A DNA stretch of 33,145 nt from Bacteroidales bacterium. GTDB taxonomy: Bacteria > Bacteroidota > Bacteroidia > Bacteroidales > JAADGE01. Numbering within the stretch: position 1 is the stretch's first letter; the number at the start of each line of letters is the position of its first letter. Shown here one piece after another: positions 1 through 7,708 of the stretch. The translations under genes were made by a program, and so were the position numbers. The notes beneath the pieces were generated by a model that was not told the DNA's origin, did not search any database, and saw only the letters and a program-made list of their open reading frames with translations. The stretch covers positions 1 to 33,145 of the forward strand of contig JAOZMB010000023.1 of the NCBI GenBank assembly GCA_029934515.1, in the 5' to 3' direction.

Positions 1-1
1 T

Positions 2-511
2 TATGGTGTTCTTCACAATCCCGCTTATCGCAAAAAATATGAGTTGAACCTTAAACGTGAATTTCCACGTTTGCCATTTTATAAAGATTTTTGGAAGTGG
101 ACAAATTGGGGCAAAAAACTTATGGATTTGCATATAAATTATGAAAGCGTAAAGCCGTATAAATTACAAATAACAGAGGCTGATAAAATAAAAGAAGTTC
201 CGAAAGTAAAATTAAGGCGCAACAAAGATACCAACGAAATATTATTAGACGAGAATACAAGTATTTTAAATATTCCAGATATTGCTTTTGAGTATAAGTT
301 CGGCAACCGCAGTGCAATAGACTGGATACTTGACCAATACAAAGAAAAAAAGCCAAGGGACAAAACAATAAGAGAAAAATTTAATACTTATCGTTTTGCC
401 GATTACAAAAAACAAGTAATTGATTTAATCAGCTGTTTAACAACAGTTTCCATAAAAACGATGGAAATAGTAAATCAAATGGAAACGGAAGAATCGCATA
501 TTGATAAATAA
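2..511 (+). CDS. C-terminal end of a type ISP-like restriction-modification enzyme (specificity domain), truncated by window start
   Basis: The frame is open from base 2: YGVLHNPAYRKKYELNLKREFPRLPFYKDFWKWTNWGKKLMDLHINYE, resembling the C-terminal region of type ISP (LlaBIII-like) enzymes. The listed ORF start at 44 is an internal TTG. Confidence 0.75.
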   Translation, partial: YGVLHNPAYRKKYELNLKREFPRLPFYKDFWKWTNWGKKLMDLHINYESVKPYKLQITEADKIKEVPKVKLRRNKDTNEILLDENTSILNIPDIAFEYKFGNRSAIDWILDQYKEKKPRDKTIREKFNTYRFADYKKQVIDLISCLTTVSIKTMEIVNQMETEESHIDK

Positions 512-542
512 AAATATATTTCATATAAACAACAAATAGTTT

Positions 543-550
543 TACATTTG
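543..550 (+). promoter_or_regulatory. Possible Bacteroidota -7 element (TACATTTG = TAnnTTTG) upstream of the HlyD-like gene
   Basis: Match to TAnnTTTG about 28 bp before the ATG; no clear -33 TTG seen. Confidence 0.35.
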
Positions 551-578
551 CAAAAAAATTTTAAATAAAAATAATATT

Positions 579-1703
579 ATGAAAAAAAGACAATTTATTA
601 TACTTGGTGTTATTTTGCTAATAATAACAATATCGCTAGTAGCTATGGGCGGTCTTAAAAGTATGAAACCAGAAACTGAAGAACTTGAAAAAGAAGAAAA
701 TAAACGTTATGTAAAAACAAGAGTTGTTAAATATGACAAAATAAACAGCGAGCTAAAATTGACAGGACGTGTAACATCTCAGAACTATGTTGATTTGAGT
801 TCGGAGGTTCAGGGAAAGATTTTACGTGGCAACGTATCGCTAAAAAAAGGACAAAGCTTTTCAAAAGGCAGTTTGTTAATAAAAATTTACAATAAAGAAG
901 CTGTTCTTGCATTGCAGGCAAGAAAGAGTAGATTTTTAAATTCTATCGCAAATTTGTTGCCTGATTTCAAGATTGATTTTAAAAGTAGTTATAAATCTTG
1001 GATGGACTTTTTTGAAAAAACTGATATTACTAAAAATATTCCAAACCTTCCAGAAATAAAATCAAGTAAAGAAAAAATCTACCTTGCAAGCAGGAATATA
1101 CTAAGCGATTATTATACAATAAAAAGCGAAGAAATACGTCTTACAAAATATTCAATCAAAGCACCATTCAATGGTAGTTTTACGGAGGTTTATGCAGAGC
1201 CAGGAGCAATAGCAAACCCAGGCGGTAGGATTGCAAAAATGATAAGAACAGATAAATTGGAACTCGAAGTTCCTGTAGAAGTAGAAAATGCTCATTTTCT
1301 CAAAACTGGCAATAATGTAGAAATTATTTCAGCCAACGGCAAAGAGAAATATTCTGGTATTATAAATCGTATTTCAGATTTTGTTGAGCCTAAGACTCAG
1401 TCTGTTTCTGTTTTTATTTCAATAAAAGGAACAAATGGCTCTAACATTTTTCAGGGTGAATATATGACAGCTGTTTTTTCTCAAATTTCAGTCGCAAATG
1501 CAATGGAAGTTCCACGTTCTGCTGTTTTTAATCATAATGAAGTATTTACTGTCGAAAATGGAAAACTCCAAAAAAATACTATTAATATTTTAAAAGTTAA
1601 TGAAAAAACACTCATCTTTAACGGACTTAAAGAAAATATACAAATAGTAACAGAAGCGCTGATTAATGCTGTTGAAAATACAGAAGTAGAAATTATTAAT
1701 TAA
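579..1703 (+). CDS. HlyD/RND-type periplasmic adaptor (membrane fusion) protein
   Basis: N-terminal TM; 'GRVTSQNYVDLSSEVQGKILRGNVSLKKGQSFSKGSLLIKI' lipoyl-like half and 'IKAPFNGSFTEVYAEPGAIANPGGRIAKMIRTDKLELEVPV' typical of RND adaptors. Confidence 0.85.
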   Translation: MKKRQFIILGVILLIITISLVAMGGLKSMKPETEELEKEENKRYVKTRVVKYDKINSELKLTGRVTSQNYVDLSSEVQGKILRGNVSLKKGQSFSKGSLLIKIYNKEAVLALQARKSRFLNSIANLLPDFKIDFKSSYKSWMDFFEKTDITKNIPNLPEIKSSKEKIYLASRNILSDYYTIKSEEIRLTKYSIKAPFNGSFTEVYAEPGAIANPGGRIAKMIRTDKLELEVPVEVENAHFLKTGNNVEIISANGKEKYSGIINRISDFVEPKTQSVSVFISIKGTNGSNIFQGEYMTAVFSQISVANAMEVPRSAVFNHNEVFTVENGKLQKNTINILKVNEKTLIFNGLKENIQIVTEALINAVENTEVEIIN

Positions 1704-1766
1704 TATTTGAAACATATAATTTTTAAGAACAATAAACGTATCTCAATCTCTCTGGTTGTTATGCGT

Positions 1767-2654
1767 TTATTTGCATTTGTTATTTAATTTAATTATTTTA
1801 TTTTTTATTTTTTTCATCAACCAAGACGGAGTCGATGTGGCTCCGCAAATTCCAATTTTATCATTTTTAGAAAACCATTTATCTTTAATCTCTTCTATAT
1901 TAGATACAAAAAATGTTTTTTCGTTTTCTTTTTTACAAACATTGTACAACATTTTTCCGTTTGAACTTTTTCTACCGCTTACAAATATTAGAATATCATG
2001 TTCTTTTGCAAATTTTCTTAATTGAATGTCTCTATGCGAAACCTTTCTGCAAATACTATTATTTGATATAAAATTTATATCATCTCTTCCCTGAGCTTTT
2101 TTCATTCTAATTTTTATTTCTTCGTTTATTCTGGCATAAACTTTCAAACTCTTTGTCGTTTGTGCAAAAATATTAACTGATTTTTTATAATCAATTTCAT
2201 CTAAATCATTAATATCAGATATTACAATTCCCTTGCCGTCTGTTTGCCCGATAAGTCCTACCACTTCGGCATGACCTTTTTTCCCAAAAATAACAAGTTG
2301 TCCGTCTTGTTTATGTATTTCATTTGCTTTTTTTTTGATTTTTTTTTGCAATTTAAGAACAACCGGACAAGAGGCATCAATTAGTTTAATATTGTTTTGT
2401 AAAGCAATTTTATATGTCTCTGGTGGTTCGCCATGCGCCCTTATCAGAACTTTACAATTCTTTAATTTCTTAAATTTTTTATTGTCAATTGTTATTAATC
2501 CTTTATTTTTGAGTCGCTCAACTTCAACATTATTATGCACAATATCGCCAAGACAATATAATTTTTTATTTTTATCTAACTCCTCTTCTGCGCGTTGTAT
2601 GGCATAAACTACACCAAAACAAAAACCTGAATTTGAATCAATATTTACTGTCAT
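1767..2654 (-). CDS. ispH: 4-hydroxy-3-methylbut-2-enyl diphosphate reductase
   Basis: MTVNIDSNSGFCFGVVYAIQRAEEEL, LGDIVHNNVEVERL, RAHGEPPETY, DASCPVVLKLQKKI, GICGATSTPSWLM: the IspH/LytB cysteines and motifs. Confidence 0.95.
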   Translation of the reverse strand: MTVNIDSNSGFCFGVVYAIQRAEEELDKNKKLYCLGDIVHNNVEVERLKNKGLITIDNKKFKKLKNCKVLIRAHGEPPETYKIALQNNIKLIDASCPVVLKLQKKIKKKANEIHKQDGQLVIFGKKGHAEVVGLIGQTDGKGIVISDINDLDEIDYKKSVNIFAQTTKSLKVYARINEEIKIRMKKAQGRDDINFISNNSICRKVSHRDIQLRKFAKEHDILIFVSGRKSSNGKMLYNVCKKENEKTFFVSNIEEIKDKWFSKNDKIGICGATSTPSWLMKKIKNKIIKLNNKCK

Positions 2655-2697
2655 ATTATTTTTTATATTATTGAATCACAACTTTCTATCTTGTATT

Positions 2698-4086
2698 TCA
2701 TCTGTTGTATTGTAATTCTATTTTTTCTGTTTTTGAATTTCCTTTTGTATATATAAATATTCTTGATTCTGGAACACCCTTTTCTACGAGATAATTTTTT
2801 ATTGTCTTTGAACGTTTTTCTGCAAGTTCGTTCATAAAAATTTCAGAACCAAAATTAGTTGTATATATAGATATTTTTATTTTTGTTTCAGGATTTGTAA
2901 GCATTTTGACAATTATTTTATTCAACTCGGCATGCGAAGACGAAATTAATTTATCATTATTCATTGCAAATTTTATATTATTTAGAACAATCGGCTCGCT
3001 CAGGTTTAAGTTGTTCTGGTCGATAGAATAATTACTATTTTTCATTTCAAGTTTTTTTATTCTATTTTCATATTTGCTGATTGTTTTATTAAATCCAGAC
3101 TTAACTTTCTTTATATCTTTTTTTAATTTTTTAATTTCATGGTCGCTTTTTATTTGATATTCATGTTCTTCTGTTACAGGGAAAATATCATCTGCAATTT
3201 CTGTTTGATTTCTTTTAATTAGAAAGCCAAGAGTTAGTTCGTGTGTTCCAGCTGATGTGCCAGCGATACCAGATATTCCAAATTCGTAAGAATAATTTAG
3301 TATAATTTTGTCGTTCAACGCACCTCCTGTTGAAACACAAAAAGCATTATTATTTTGAAAAGATAATGATAGAAAAAACCTACGTTTATATCTGAGCAAC
3401 AACGAAATATCATAATAAATTATGTTCTCTGTATTTTCTGTATTTAACTCTGCTATTGCTGTTGGTTCAAATATATAGTCATTGATTTTAATCAAATAAG
3501 AAGCATGAAAAACATATTGTCTATTTCTTAAATATTTGATATTTGTATCTGAATATTTACCTTCATTTGCAATCAAATTAGAAACATAAAAACCAGTAAA
3601 AAGAAAATTGTAATTAAATAAAAATCCTGCACCAGCATCATAAACAGTTGATTTAAGAGAAGATAGATCCTGCAAAACAGGGTCGGCACCTTGCGAACGT
3701 ACTTTTGATATTTCTAATTGTCTGTTAATAACAGAAAAATTTATACCAAAGCTGATATTCATCTTTTCAGTGATCCTTGCTTTATACGAAAATGCTGGGT
3801 TAATTGTAAAATTTTTAAAATTTCCAGATTGATAATTATTTATCAAAAGTCCGACTCCGCTGTTTTTATTTATGGGTGAATTTATATTGACAAGTCCCGA
3901 AGAGGGCGAACCTTCAATTCCTGTCCACTGATGACGATAGCCAACAAAACTTTCAATATTTCCGTTAAAACCAGCATAAGCTGGCGATAACAAAAATTTA
4001 TTAATACAAGCCTGATTTGTAAAAGTTGTTTGCGAAAAAACTTCAATACCAAACAAAATACTAAAAATAACCAATAATAATTTCAT
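2698..4086 (-). CDS. PorP/SprF-family outer membrane protein fused to a C-terminal OmpA-like domain
   Basis: Signal peptide; 'NQACINKFLLSPAYAGFNGNIESFVGYRHQWTGIEGSPSSGLVNINSPI' is PorP/SprF-like. A coiled-coil linker follows, then 'NELAEKRSKTIKNYLVEKGVPESRIFIYTKGNS', which is OmpA C-terminal-like. Confidence 0.85.
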   Translation of the reverse strand: MKLLLVIFSILFGIEVFSQTTFTNQACINKFLLSPAYAGFNGNIESFVGYRHQWTGIEGSPSSGLVNINSPINKNSGVGLLINNYQSGNFKNFTINPAFSYKARITEKMNISFGINFSVINRQLEISKVRSQGADPVLQDLSSLKSTVYDAGAGFLFNYNFLFTGFYVSNLIANEGKYSDTNIKYLRNRQYVFHASYLIKINDYIFEPTAIAELNTENTENIIYYDISLLLRYKRRFFLSLSFQNNNAFCVSTGGALNDKIILNYSYEFGISGIAGTSAGTHELTLGFLIKRNQTEIADDIFPVTEEHEYQIKSDHEIKKLKKDIKKVKSGFNKTISKYENRIKKLEMKNSNYSIDQNNLNLSEPIVLNNIKFAMNNDKLISSSHAELNKIIVKMLTNPETKIKISIYTTNFGSEIFMNELAEKRSKTIKNYLVEKGVPESRIFIYTKGNSKTEKIELQYNR

Positions 4087-4138
4087 AAATTAGTATGTAA
4101 TAAAATGATAAATAACTTAAATTTTATAGACTAATATT

Positions 4139-4244
4139 TAGTAAATTACGAATTATAAATTACAAATTACGAATTTGTTTACACATAGTAATAAATATTT
4201 TACAAGAAACAAATCAGGAAGTTATTTTTTAACGATTTCCTTAG
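4139..4244 (+). repeat. Dispersed intergenic repeat family A, copy 1
   Basis: TAGTAAATTACGAATTATAAATTACAAATTACGAATT...ATAAATATTTTACAAGAAACAAATCAGGAAGTTATTTTTTAACGATTTCCTTAG; matches the reverse complement of 11677-11780. Confidence 0.85.
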
Positions 4245-4302
4245 CAAAAAACTATTTTTTATGCTGTCAAACAATAGATTATGAATAAGTTTGAAATTTT
4301 TC

Positions 4303-6528
4303 TTATTTATCTATAATTTTTATATTTGCAGCTGCTTTTACATATTTTTCAAGGTTTTCGATTTTCTTTTCAATAATTTCAATTTTATTATTAAGATTAT
4401 TGTTTTTTTTTCTCAATTTTTCGATTTCTGTTTCTTGTTCTTTTACAGCTTCAATAAGTAACGGTGTAAGTTTTGAATAATCAACTGATTTGTATCCTGT
4501 TTTATTTTCTGTAACTATTTCTGGCAATACTTTTTCTACCTCCTGTGCAATAACACCTATTTGTTTTGATTTATCTTCTCCATTTTTCCAAAAATAATAA
4601 TAACCATTTAGCATTTTCAATTTTTCAATTGGACTTTCGATAATTTTAAAATCTTTTTTTAGTCTAATATCCGAAAATGTTTGCCATGCGTTTGCAATAG
4701 CTTCTGTTCCGTCTCCGTTGTTTCCTACTTCAAGCAGATATGTCGGCGTGGATTGTCCCAAACCAATTCCAGTATTTCCATTTTTCAGAATAACAAGAGC
4801 ATTTGATTCATCTGTTGACGTTCCGTTTCCTATTGCAAAAAGCACATCTGTTTCTATCCATGTTCCAGAGTTATTTCCTATTGAATGGTTATATTTTCCA
4901 AATACTGTTTCTGCATAAGAACGAGCTTTTGTATTAAAACCTCCAGCCAAAGAGAAGTTTCCATATGCAGTTGTTGAGTTTCCGAATACAGCTGCCGACC
5001 TTGCACTTGAACGTGTTTCAGTATTTTCGCCTGTTGCCAATGAGTACAATCCTTTTGTTTCTGTCTGATATCCAAAAGAAAGTGAAGAGTTTCCTGTTGC
5101 AATTGCTGATTCGCCAAAGGCAAGAGAGTTATCACCACCACTTTCTGGTCCTGAACCTGTAATGCACTGCGAACCAAAGACAAAAGAATTATCACCGTAT
5201 GCAATATTATTGCTTCCAAAAACAGATGCGGCAATTCCGTATGCGGAGTTATTTGTTCCGCATGTAAATGAATATAAAGCTAGCGAATTATTATTTTGTC
5301 CGAATGAACAAGAATAGGCATTTGCTGCAATATTTTCTCGTCCTCCGGCAAAAGAATAGTTTCCATTTGCCTGATTATCTTTTCCACAGACGAAAGTATA
5401 ATCACCGTCAGCTTTTGTATCGTATCCAAAGCCAGCCGAATAATCGCCTACATTTTCGTTGTTCCAAAAATCATTTTGATTTTGAATCCTACCCGCCCTA
5501 AATGCAGCTTTTGATGGATAAAAAGTCATGCGTGTACCAACATTCAAACTTGGAATAGAACCACCAAAATCTCCGCTAAAAAGTACGCCCTCAGCCATAT
5601 TAAGTTCGACATGAAATTTATGTTCTGGTGTTTCTGTTCCAATACCTATGTTTTTTGTATCATCGTTATATATATACAAATCAGTAACTATCCAAGGAAT
5701 AAATGCAAGTTCAGAATTGATATAAGTTTTTATTGCACGTTCTGTAACAATAATATTATCACTGTTTCCAGAGAATGTTTCATCAGTTGAAATTTCACTA
5801 ATCGATGTTCCTGTATTTAATTGTAATTCATTTGTTTGCAATTTACCGGAATTAATAAAAATATTACCATTTGTAAGAATAATATTATCAGAACTTATAG
5901 TCCAGTCTTCTGTAAGGTCTGCTGTGCCGTCTGTTCTAAGAAATACTCCTGTATCTCCTGTTGGGTCTGTGGCTATCCATTTTAGATTATCAGCGTCCCA
6001 TGCAATTACCTGATTGTCAAGAGGAACATCTATATTTATATCGGCAAGGTCAATTAAATTGATAGATATCGGTAAAGATAAACTATCGGCTATAATAGCT
6101 CGTTGGCAAGAAAAAGAATAAGGTACAGATTGAAATTTTGAGAACCCAATATCTATCATTCCGTTTATAAAATTTTCATCTCCAAAATCAATTCTTGTTT
6201 TTAGAAAAAAGATGTCTGAGTTCCACTCAATTTCCGAAAAATCAAAAGTATTTCCAGTAAATGTACTTGTTCCGTTTCCTACTTCTGTATTGAAAAGTCC
6301 AAAACCATTTGTAGTAATGTGATGTACTTCCTGATATTCAATCTCGCCATTTGCGATGCCCTTCAAAATACTAAACTCAATTATTATTTCCTTGTTTACA
6401 AGCGGTTTTCCATCTTTTTGGTGTGCTATGCCCTGATAATTAAAAGTTTGTGGAATTTGTTGTGAATAAACCGAAAGAACCGAAAACATGGTAATAAAAA
6501 TGATAATAAATTTTATTCTGTTTTTCAT
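4303..6528 (-). CDS. Fibre-like exported protein with YadA-head-like repeats and C-terminal peptidase S74 (intramolecular chaperone) domain
   Basis: Signal peptide plus 'QQIPQTFNYQGIAHQKDGKPLVNK'; many ~14-residue 'NYSFAGGRENIAANA'-type repeats; C-terminal 'FSDIRLKKDFKIIESPIEKLKMLNGYYYFW...QIGVIAQEVEKVLPEIV...VDYSKLTPLLIEAVKEQ' = S74 domain. Confidence 0.9.
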   Translation of the reverse strand: MKNRIKFIIIFITMFSVLSVYSQQIPQTFNYQGIAHQKDGKPLVNKEIIIEFSILKGIANGEIEYQEVHHITTNGFGLFNTEVGNGTSTFTGNTFDFSEIEWNSDIFFLKTRIDFGDENFINGMIDIGFSKFQSVPYSFSCQRAIIADSLSLPISINLIDLADINIDVPLDNQVIAWDADNLKWIATDPTGDTGVFLRTDGTADLTEDWTISSDNIILTNGNIFINSGKLQTNELQLNTGTSISEISTDETFSGNSDNIIVTERAIKTYINSELAFIPWIVTDLYIYNDDTKNIGIGTETPEHKFHVELNMAEGVLFSGDFGGSIPSLNVGTRMTFYPSKAAFRAGRIQNQNDFWNNENVGDYSAGFGYDTKADGDYTFVCGKDNQANGNYSFAGGRENIAANAYSCSFGQNNNSLALYSFTCGTNNSAYGIAASVFGSNNIAYGDNSFVFGSQCITGSGPESGGDNSLAFGESAIATGNSSLSFGYQTETKGLYSLATGENTETRSSARSAAVFGNSTTAYGNFSLAGGFNTKARSYAETVFGKYNHSIGNNSGTWIETDVLFAIGNGTSTDESNALVILKNGNTGIGLGQSTPTYLLEVGNNGDGTEAIANAWQTFSDIRLKKDFKIIESPIEKLKMLNGYYYFWKNGEDKSKQIGVIAQEVEKVLPEIVTENKTGYKSVDYSKLTPLLIEAVKEQETEIEKLRKKNNNLNNKIEIIEKKIENLEKYVKAAANIKIIDK
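4865..5425 (-). repeat. Degenerate YadA-head-type coding repeats within the S74 protein
   Basis: Recurring [YF]-S-[FL]-x-x-G-x-x-N-x-A-x-G pattern in the translation; boundaries approximate. Confidence 0.7.
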
Positions 6529-6543
6529 AATTATAAATTTTAT

Positions 6544-7017
6544 TTATATTAAAATAATAGTGTTTTTTCTTTTTTCATAAGCTTCATCTGTCATTAATTT
6601 TTCTTGTTTTGATGCTTTTATGGCAAGTCTATCGCATATTTCGTTTTCTGGAATATTTGCATGTGCTTTTATCCATTGCATCTCGACCTTATGTTCTCTG
6701 TATATTTTAAGAAATCTTTTCCACAAATCAATATTTTTTTTATTTTTATATAATTTTTTTTCCCATTTAAATACCCATCCTTTTTCTACAGAATCAACAA
6801 CATATCTGGAATCAGAATATATTTTAACATTGCTATTTGAAATTTTTAATGTCTCTAAACCAATAATTACTGCAAGCAACTCCATCCTATTATTTGTTGT
6901 AAGACGGTAACCTTGTGAGAGTTCTCTTCTGTATTTTCCTGATTTTAATAAAACACCATATCCTCCTGGTCCGGGATTTCCGCGCGATGCTCCGTCAGTA
7001 AATATAATAATATTCAT
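6544..7017 (-). CDS. rnhA: Ribonuclease HI
   Basis: MNIIIFTDGASRGNPGPGGYGVLL, TTNNRMELLAVIIGLE, IYSDSRYVVDSVEKGWV, WIKAHANIPENEICDRLA: RNase HI catalytic motifs. Confidence 0.95.
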   Translation of the reverse strand: MNIIIFTDGASRGNPGPGGYGVLLKSGKYRRELSQGYRLTTNNRMELLAVIIGLETLKISNSNVKIYSDSRYVVDSVEKGWVFKWEKKLYKNKKNIDLWKRFLKIYREHKVEMQWIKAHANIPENEICDRLAIKASKQEKLMTDEAYEKRKNTIILI

Positions 7018-7033
7018 TTTCTGTTTGATTTAT

Positions 7034-7576
7034 TTATAGATTAAATTCACCTATCGTATCTATTTTTAATGTAGGTGTTGTTTCGGTATTACTCCTATTT
7101 TGTAATCTGTCAAACATAAAAAATTCAAACATTACACTGTCATATTTCAAAACTCCTTCTTCTGTATATCCTATCGTATAATCAAACATAATATCTGCTT
7201 TTATAGTTTTATTTTGTCCTTGTGGTTCAATATACGGCGTTCTGGCACCGATTGAATCATAAACAAGAATTGTTTGTCCATTATCTATTTTATAGAAATT
7301 AAAATATAAATCGTTCCGATATATATTAAGAGAATCCGTGGGGTCAAATATACCTGTTGTATCGCTGTCTTTTATTCCAATATTACCGTCACCGTCTATA
7401 ATTGAAAATACTATCCTACAATTTTTTTCCTGATTCCCAAGCAAATCTGAAATGTTTGTAATTATAATTTTTTTAAATGTAATATTCGGTTCTTCAGGAT
7501 ATGATTGAGGATTCGGACATGCTGTTAAAAAAAATATTATAAATAATATAAATACAAATAAAAGATTATTTTTCAT
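7034..7576 (-). CDS. Predicted lipoprotein of unknown function
   Basis: MKNNLLFVFILFIIFFLTACPNPQS: signal peptide with lipobox; 'RIVFSIIDGDGNIGIKDSD' seen in Bacteroidota lipoproteins. Confidence 0.7.
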   Translation of the reverse strand: MKNNLLFVFILFIIFFLTACPNPQSYPEEPNITFKKIIITNISDLLGNQEKNCRIVFSIIDGDGNIGIKDSDTTGIFDPTDSLNIYRNDLYFNFYKIDNGQTILVYDSIGARTPYIEPQGQNKTIKADIMFDYTIGYTEEGVLKYDSVMFEFFMFDRLQNRSNTETTPTLKIDTIGEFNL

Positions 7577-7708
7577 TTTTTTAGTTTTTAAAATTAATAT
7601 TTGTTTGTTTTGGTTACAAGTTTATAGTTGAATAGGACACTCTGCAATTCCTATGAAATAATCTACGTTGTGAAATTGAAAGAAAACGATATGGCAACAT
7701 TATAATCA

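Noticed and set aside
1731-1771. AATAAACG...CGTTTATT inverted repeat as terminator between the HlyD-like gene and ispH
   Set aside because: Only 8-bp arms with a 25-nt loop, and it overlaps the ispH stop; too weak to call.
2327-2347. T9-GA-T9 in ispH as a phase-variation tract
   Set aside because: Encodes a plain Lys-rich stretch in an essential gene; runs of nine are common in this AT-rich sequence.
2335-2607. ORF opposite ispH, plus other plus-strand ORFs opposite the R-M, kinase, DUF2723 and clpB genes
   Set aside because: All fully inside well-supported genes on the other strand, with no domain signature.
4878-5234. 118-aa minus-strand ORF inside the S74 gene
   Set aside because: Out-of-frame product of the coding repeats; low-complexity composition and no recognisable start or family.
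4303-6528. S74 protein as evidence for a prophage tail fibre
   Set aside because: It has a signal peptide and a Bacteroidota-typical N-terminus, and no other phage genes are present.
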